27,934 nucleotides of DNA, from contig CAMLNG010000003.1 of the NCBI GenBank assembly GCA_946481195.1, positions 1 to 27,934 on the forward strand. The letters run 5' to 3'. Every line of letters begins with the position of its first letter. Position 1 is the stretch's first letter. Below the pieces are notes generated by a model, which saw only the letters and a program-made list of their open reading frames with translations, was not told where the DNA came from and did not search any database. Positions 23,618 through 27,934 of the stretch are shown here, in pieces. The position numbers were made by a program, and so were the translations under genes. This DNA is from an uncultured Chromatiaceae bacterium. Lineage in GTDB: Bacteria; Pseudomonadota; Gammaproteobacteria; Enterobacterales; Alteromonadaceae.

Positions 23618-24354
23618 AATATCCACTTTTGCTGGCAACTCTGGCCGCCACTACTCTGTCGGTTCAGGCCGCTGATGAGACTAAACTGGGCTGGGCAACT
23701 TCAGCGGAACTCGGCGCTATCACCACGTCCGGCAATACCAAAGGCACTTCGGTCACCGGCAAAATCGACGCCAAACAGGAGATGGTGCAGTGGAGCAATG
23801 AATATGTGCTCAGTGCCTTTTTTAAAGAAGATGAAAAAACCGACGTCAACGGTAACCGTTACAGCGAAAAATCCGCCGAACGTTATTTTGCTTCTGGCAA
23901 AGCCGGTTACAAGCTGGACACTGATCATGCCAAGCTGTTTATCTTTGGCTCTCATACCGAAGACGATTTTGGTGCCTACACCCGCTACAGCCTGATCTCC
24001 GCCGGCTACGGCGACCGTTTGTATCAGGGTGATGGCATCAGTATTGACGCCGAAATCGGTCCTGGTTACTACACCGGCAAAACTGCCGGCGATATCACGG
24101 AAAAAGGCGCTTTGGTGCGCACGGCCGGCAGCCTGGACTGGGTGATTTCCGACAGCGCCACCTTTCGCCAGTTACTGAGCCTCGAAGCCAGTTCTGACAA
24201 CAAAAGAACACAGTCTGAAACTTCAGTCAGCGCCCGTATCAACGGCAGCATGCAAATGAAAGCTGCTTTTACTGTGCAGCATGACTCCGACGTGCCTGTC
24301 GGCAAAAAGAACACCGATACCCAGACCTCACTGACGCTGGTTTATTCGTTCTGA
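23614..24354 (+). CDS. DUF481 (YdiY-like) outer-membrane beta-barrel protein
   Basis: This 246-residue protein has a clear signal peptide (1-19, ending VQAADE). Alternating strand patterns run through the rest, and the last residue is Phe after Tyr-Ser (VYSF), as expected for a barrel inserted by the BAM machinery. The segment GWATSAELGAITTSGNTKGTSVTGKIDA is the start of the DUF481 signature, and SAGYGDRLYQGDGISIDAEIGPGYYTG also fits. Its function is unknown; DUF481 proteins in other bacteria are often salt- or stress-responsive. It starts within the mscS stop (ATGA overlap), so it may act with mscS in osmotic response; this is inference. Confidence 0.9.
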   Translation: MKYPLLLATLAATTLSVQAADETKLGWATSAELGAITTSGNTKGTSVTGKIDAKQEMVQWSNEYVLSAFFKEDEKTDVNGNRYSEKSAERYFASGKAGYKLDTDHAKLFIFGSHTEDDFGAYTRYSLISAGYGDRLYQGDGISIDAEIGPGYYTGKTAGDITEKGALVRTAGSLDWVISDSATFRQLLSLEASSDNKRTQSETSVSARINGSMQMKAAFTVQHDSDVPVGKKNTDTQTSLTLVYSF

Positions 24355-24465
24355 TGATGACGGGACAGCACGGTCAGCCGCTGTTGTCCCGATTTGCCCT
24401 TCTAACTGCTTCGTCTATGCTTAATCGATACATGTAACACCCGGTTTAATTGGGCTGTTTTAGCC

Positions 24466-24477
24466 GCCGGATCCGGC
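24466..24477. repeat. 12-bp perfect palindrome before the PAS-GGDEF-EAL gene
   Basis: GCCGGATCCGGC lies 50 bases before the ATG at 24527 in a GC-rich patch. It may be an operator or leader hairpin. Confidence 0.35.
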
Positions 24478-24526
24478 CCGGCTTTACCACTAAGTCGCAG
24501 GGTGCATACAACAGGGAAGATGACAG

Positions 24527-27500
24527 ATGCCGTTTATTGCACCGCACACTGAAGCCTTTTCGCGCCGCACCGAGCCTCTGCTGCTGTCTATGCTGCTGTT
24601 ATATATCGTTACCGCCTTGCTGTGGTGGCTGACGCAACAACCAGAATCCACTTCCGCCTGGTTATCCGTAAGCCAGCACGCGTTGCTACGCCTGACTCTC
24701 AACTGGTTACTCGGCAGCTGTGCGCTGCTGTTTCCCATTCTGCTTTACACACAGCTGCTGGCAAAAAACCGCTTTGCCCGGCAGATGCAGCAAAAACTGG
24801 CCAGCACTTTTGATGAAGCGGCAGTCGGCATCGCTCACGTTGCGTTGTCTGGTCATTTTATTCAGGTTAATCAACGTTTTGCTCAGATGTTGCAATACGA
24901 CCCGTCTGACCTGACAGGCAGTACTTTTCAGGATTTGACCCATCCGGACGACCTGGCTGACGACTTACAAATGTGCAATGAACTGGTGCGGGGCGAACGT
25001 GAAAGTTTTGAGATGGAAAAACGTTATCGCCGCCGCGACGGCCAGTTTGTCTGGGCGCATTTGTCCGTGTCTTATCACCGCAGTAGTGACACTTCACAAT
25101 GTTATTTTGTTTCAGTCATTGAAGATATTCATGCCCGCAAGCAGGCGCTGCTTGCACTGCAGGCCAGTATGGCGCAAGTGCAGTTATTATTGGATTCAAC
25201 CGGCGATGCCATTATCGGCGTCAATCAGCAAGCCGAAATCACCTTCGTTAATCAGGCCGCCCAGCAACAACTGGGTTACACCAATCCCAGTCAGTTAATC
25301 GGGTTACCGGTGCAAACTCTGGTCAGCAAACAAAAAGCCGCTCTGGCGCTGTGGCGGGAGATCCACAAAGCGCTGGAACAGCCGCAACAAATCAGCGGCG
25401 AAGCCGACTTGTTTATCAACCTGCATGGCGAAACCTTACCGACCGCTTACCGGGCCATCCCGGTCCCCAAATCGCAGGATGGCACAGTGCTGGTGATCTG
25501 CTGGCAAAACATTCGCGAACGCAAGCAACAGCAAATGAAACAGCAGGCGCAAAGTTACCTGCTGCACCGGCTGCTGGATGACGCAGCGCTGCCTGATTTG
25601 CTGACTGAACTGGTGAAATTTATAGAACAACAGCTGCCTCACCTGCGTGGCTCCATTTTATTGGCCGACAAACAGAATCAGGTCATGCGGGTGCTGGCCG
25701 GGCCAAGCCTGCCGGCCGATTACAATGAAAAGGTGGATAAATTACCAATCCGCTATGGTAACGGATCTTGTGGCACCGCTGCCGCGACCGGTCAGCCGGT
25801 GTATGTCGCCGACGTCCACAACGACATGCTGTGGCTGAATTTTCAGGAACTGATTGCGCCTTATGACTGGCTGCAGGCCTGTTGGTCAACACCCTTTTTT
25901 GACACTGATCGCCAGCTGCTTGGCACCTTTGGGATTTATCTGGCGGAAAAACGCGACCCGACGCCGGACGAACGGGACCTCATCCAGTTCACCGCCAGTC
26001 TGGCGGCATTTTTAGTGGAGCGCAGTGATGCAAAAGGCCGGCTGGAGCTGTTTTCCAAAGCCATTGAACAGAGCCCGGTCGGGGTGCTGATCTGCGGTAT
26101 TCAGGGTGATGTCCAGTATTTTAACCAGCGTTTTATCCAGCTCAGCCAGATTCCGGCCAGTCAGCTGGATGAACTGCCACAGCTGAAAGATGTATTGCCC
26201 AGCGACCAGCAAGCCTGGCTGGAAAGTGTATTTGCCCAATTACAAAACGGTCAGCATAAGGTCAGCCGGCAGGATCAAAAGATTCTCTCTACGCAACCGC
26301 CACAGCAGCAATGGCTGGAGAGTTCATTGTATGCCATTGTCGACCGGAACAACCAAATCAGCCATGTCCTGCTTGAGCTCGAAGATATCACGATGCAGAA
26401 ACAGGCCGAACAGCATTGGATGGAAAGCGAACTGCGTTTTCGCACTTTACTGGACAATACACCGGAGATCTCGGTGCAAGGCTATGAGGCCGATGGCACC
26501 ACTTTTTACTGGAACAAAGCCAGTGAAGTGTTATACGGCTACAGCAAAGAAGAAGCCGTCGGCAAAAGCCTGCTGGATCTGATTATCCCACCGCCTATGC
26601 GTACTGACGTACAGGCAGCTGTGCAGCACATGGCGGACAGCGGCATACCGATCCCAGCCGGTGAACTAATCCTGCAGCGCAAAGGCGGTGAACCTGTGCA
26701 TGTGTTCTCCGGTCATGCCGTGGTGCAGCTACCGGGGCGGCAGTCACAAATCTTCTGCATGGACATCGACCTTTCGGTCCGTAAACAGCAGGAAGCCAAT
26801 CTTCGCCTGGCAGATGCAGTGTTTAACAGCAGTCGCGAAGGCATTCTGATCACCGACACTGAAAAAGTCATTATTTCAGTCAATCCGGCCTTAGTGAGTC
26901 TGTTTGGCTACAGTGAAGCTGAACTGCTGGGCCAAACACCGTCCGTGCTGCGCTCCGGCCAACACAGTGATGAATTTTATCAGCAGATGTGGCAACAGCT
27001 GACCGAACAAAATTACTGGCAGGGCGAGGTCATCAATAAACACAAAAATGGCACTGTGCTGCCAGTGCAGCTCAGCATCAGTGCAGTGTTTAACGAAGCC
27101 CGGCAAATCAGCCACTATGCTGCTGTATTTACCGATTTATCCGAGATCCGCGCAACAGAAGCGGAAATGATGTTCCTCAGCGAGCACGACGAGCTGACCC
27201 ATCTGCCAAACCGGCAACTGTTTTTGCAAATTGCCGATCAGGCCATCAAAACCGCGCGGCGGGACCAGCTGCACACTGCAGTGCTGGTGCTGGATCTGGA
27301 CCACTTTAAAGATGTGAATGACTCCTATGGACATCAATATGGTGATGAATTATTGCTGCAGGTTGCCAGCCGGCTGAAGCAAAAAGTCCGGGACACTGAT
27401 GTGCTGGCGCGGCTGGGTGGCGACGAATTTGCCATATTACTAACAGCACTGCCGGATACCGGTGACGCGGCTATTGTTGCCAATAAACTTTTACAACACA

Positions 27501-27934
27501 TGGGGCAACCCTGGATCCTCAGCGACAATGTGGAAGTCAGTCTCGGTGCCAGTATCGGTATCGCCCTATTCCCTGAGCACGGAGACAACACCACAGCGCT
27601 GCTGCAGGGTGCTGACGCGGCTTTATATAAAGCCAAGGCCGCTGGACGCAATACTTTTACTTTTTACTCAGACGCTTACACTCAGGCAGCGCGCGATCGG
27701 CTGACGATAGAAGCGCAATTACGTAAAGCGATAAAAGCCAATCATCTGCGGGTCTATTACCAGCCACAAATTGATATTTTCAGCGGCCGGATCATTGGGG
27801 CTGAAGCACTGGTGCGTTGGTTTGACCCCGAACAGGGCATGATATCGCCGATGCGCTTTATTCCGGTTGCGGAAGCCTGTGGCCTCATCAACGATGTCGG
27901 TGAATTTGTGCTGACTGAAACCTGCCGGCAAGGC
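24527..27934 (+). CDS. Membrane-bound PAS/GAF sensor with GGDEF and EAL domains, 5' part
   Basis: An open frame of 1136 codons runs off the right edge. Two membrane helices (about 18-36 and 57-79) lie near the N terminus. They are followed by PAS domains (about 90-205 and 215-330), a GAF domain (about 348-490), three more PAS domains (about 505-625, 635-755, 760-880) and a GGDEF domain (about 885-1045). GGDEF is intact at 964-968, with RDTD (I site) before it. An EAL domain begins near 1060, with EALVRW at 1093-1098. Both cyclic-di-GMP synthesis and hydrolysis are possible in principle; the rest of the EAL domain is outside the window. GGGAAG precedes the ATG by 8 bases. The ligand of the PAS and GAF domains is unknown. 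Confidence 0.93.
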   Translation, partial: MPFIAPHTEAFSRRTEPLLLSMLLLYIVTALLWWLTQQPESTSAWLSVSQHALLRLTLNWLLGSCALLFPILLYTQLLAKNRFARQMQQKLASTFDEAAVGIAHVALSGHFIQVNQRFAQMLQYDPSDLTGSTFQDLTHPDDLADDLQMCNELVRGERESFEMEKRYRRRDGQFVWAHLSVSYHRSSDTSQCYFVSVIEDIHARKQALLALQASMAQVQLLLDSTGDAIIGVNQQAEITFVNQAAQQQLGYTNPSQLIGLPVQTLVSKQKAALALWREIHKALEQPQQISGEADLFINLHGETLPTAYRAIPVPKSQDGTVLVICWQNIRERKQQQMKQQAQSYLLHRLLDDAALPDLLTELVKFIEQQLPHLRGSILLADKQNQVMRVLAGPSLPADYNEKVDKLPIRYGNGSCGTAAATGQPVYVADVHNDMLWLNFQELIAPYDWLQACWSTPFFDTDRQLLGTFGIYLAEKRDPTPDERDLIQFTASLAAFLVERSDAKGRLELFSKAIEQSPVGVLICGIQGDVQYFNQRFIQLSQIPASQLDELPQLKDVLPSDQQAWLESVFAQLQNGQHKVSRQDQKILSTQPPQQQWLESSLYAIVDRNNQISHVLLELEDITMQKQAEQHWMESELRFRTLLDNTPEISVQGYEADGTTFYWNKASEVLYGYSKEEAVGKSLLDLIIPPPMRTDVQAAVQHMADSGIPIPAGELILQRKGGEPVHVFSGHAVVQLPGRQSQIFCMDIDLSVRKQQEANLRLADAVFNSSREGILITDTEKVIISVNPALVSLFGYSEAELLGQTPSVLRSGQHSDEFYQQMWQQLTEQNYWQGEVINKHKNGTVLPVQLSISAVFNEARQISHYAAVFTDLSEIRATEAEMMFLSEHDELTHLPNRQLFLQIADQAIKTARRDQLHTAVLVLDLDHFKDVNDSYGHQYGDELLLQVASRLKQKVRDTDVLARLGGDEFAILLTALPDTGDAAIVANKLLQHMGQPWILSDNVEVSLGASIGIALFPEHGDNTTALLQGADAALYKAKAAGRNTFTFYSDAYTQAARDRLTIEAQLRKAIKANHLRVYYQPQIDIFSGRIIGAEALVRWFDPEQGMISPMRFIPVAEACGLINDVGEFVLTETCRQG

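Noticed and set aside
24361..24391. Terminator after the DUF481 gene
   Set aside because: CGGGACA/TGTCCCG can pair, but no T-run follows.
24450..24632. Plus-strand 60-codon frame before the PAS-GGDEF-EAL gene
   Set aside because: It overlaps the start of the real large frame, and no ribosome site or family pattern is visible.

Overview
The window is ordinary chromosomal DNA of a gammaproteobacterium, most likely an Alteromonadales/Chromatiaceae-type marine or freshwater species close to Rheinheimera. That placement is an inference. It rests on the mix of a Spot 42 gene (known from enterobacteria, Vibrio, Aeromonas and Alteromonadales), adjacent cytochromes c4 and c5, DUF2489 next to yihI, a periplasmic catalase followed by an ankyrin gene, and several GGDEF proteins. 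No insertion sequence, prophage, CRISPR array, tRNA or rRNA was seen.

Left part (1-6.6 kb): the 5' part of cysJ runs off the left edge on the minus strand. A DUF2884 (YggN-like) secreted protein follows on the plus strand, then a small membrane protein (minus) and a YoaB-like RidA protein (plus). Next comes a minus-strand row. In transcription order it is ubiK, an unlisted 50-codon acidic small ORF, a secreted esterase-like protein, a periplasmic KatB-like catalase and a secreted ankyrin protein.

Middle (6.7-12.1 kb): rep helicase is convergent with, and overlaps by 27 bp, a large GAF-GAF-GGDEF protein whose EAL domain is degenerate. A cytochrome c5 gene follows, with a good sigma70 promoter.

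polA to hemN (12.1-22.1 kb): this is the conserved gammaproteobacterial block polA - spf (Spot 42) - engB - cytochrome c4 - csrC-like RNA - yihI - DUF2489 - hemN, with a secreted amidohydrolase inserted before hemN. The intergenic spaces are the most interesting part of the window. They hold (a) a nested inverted-repeat structure in the polA leader; (b) Spot 42, with a first 32 nt that match E. coli and a diverged middle; (c) an unannotated ~93-nt small RNA candidate just downstream, with its own TATAAT box and a strong terminator; (d) a ~296-nt CsrB/CsrC-family RNA candidate with eight GGA motifs, sited between engB and yihI as E. coli csrC is, and preceded by a perfect palindrome of the UvrY/GacA type; (e) an FNR-type box placed about -41 from the hemN start site.

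Right part (22.1-27.9 kb): DUF1285 (minus) is followed by mscS, which overlaps a DUF481 outer-membrane protein gene by 4 bp. A very large membrane-bound PAS/GAF GGDEF-EAL protein comes last; it is still open at the right edge. Taken together, the small RNAs (carbon-source and Csr control), two c-di-GMP proteins, FNR-type control of heme synthesis and the cytochromes form a set centred on respiration and lifestyle switching. Each functional link is inferred from family knowledge.
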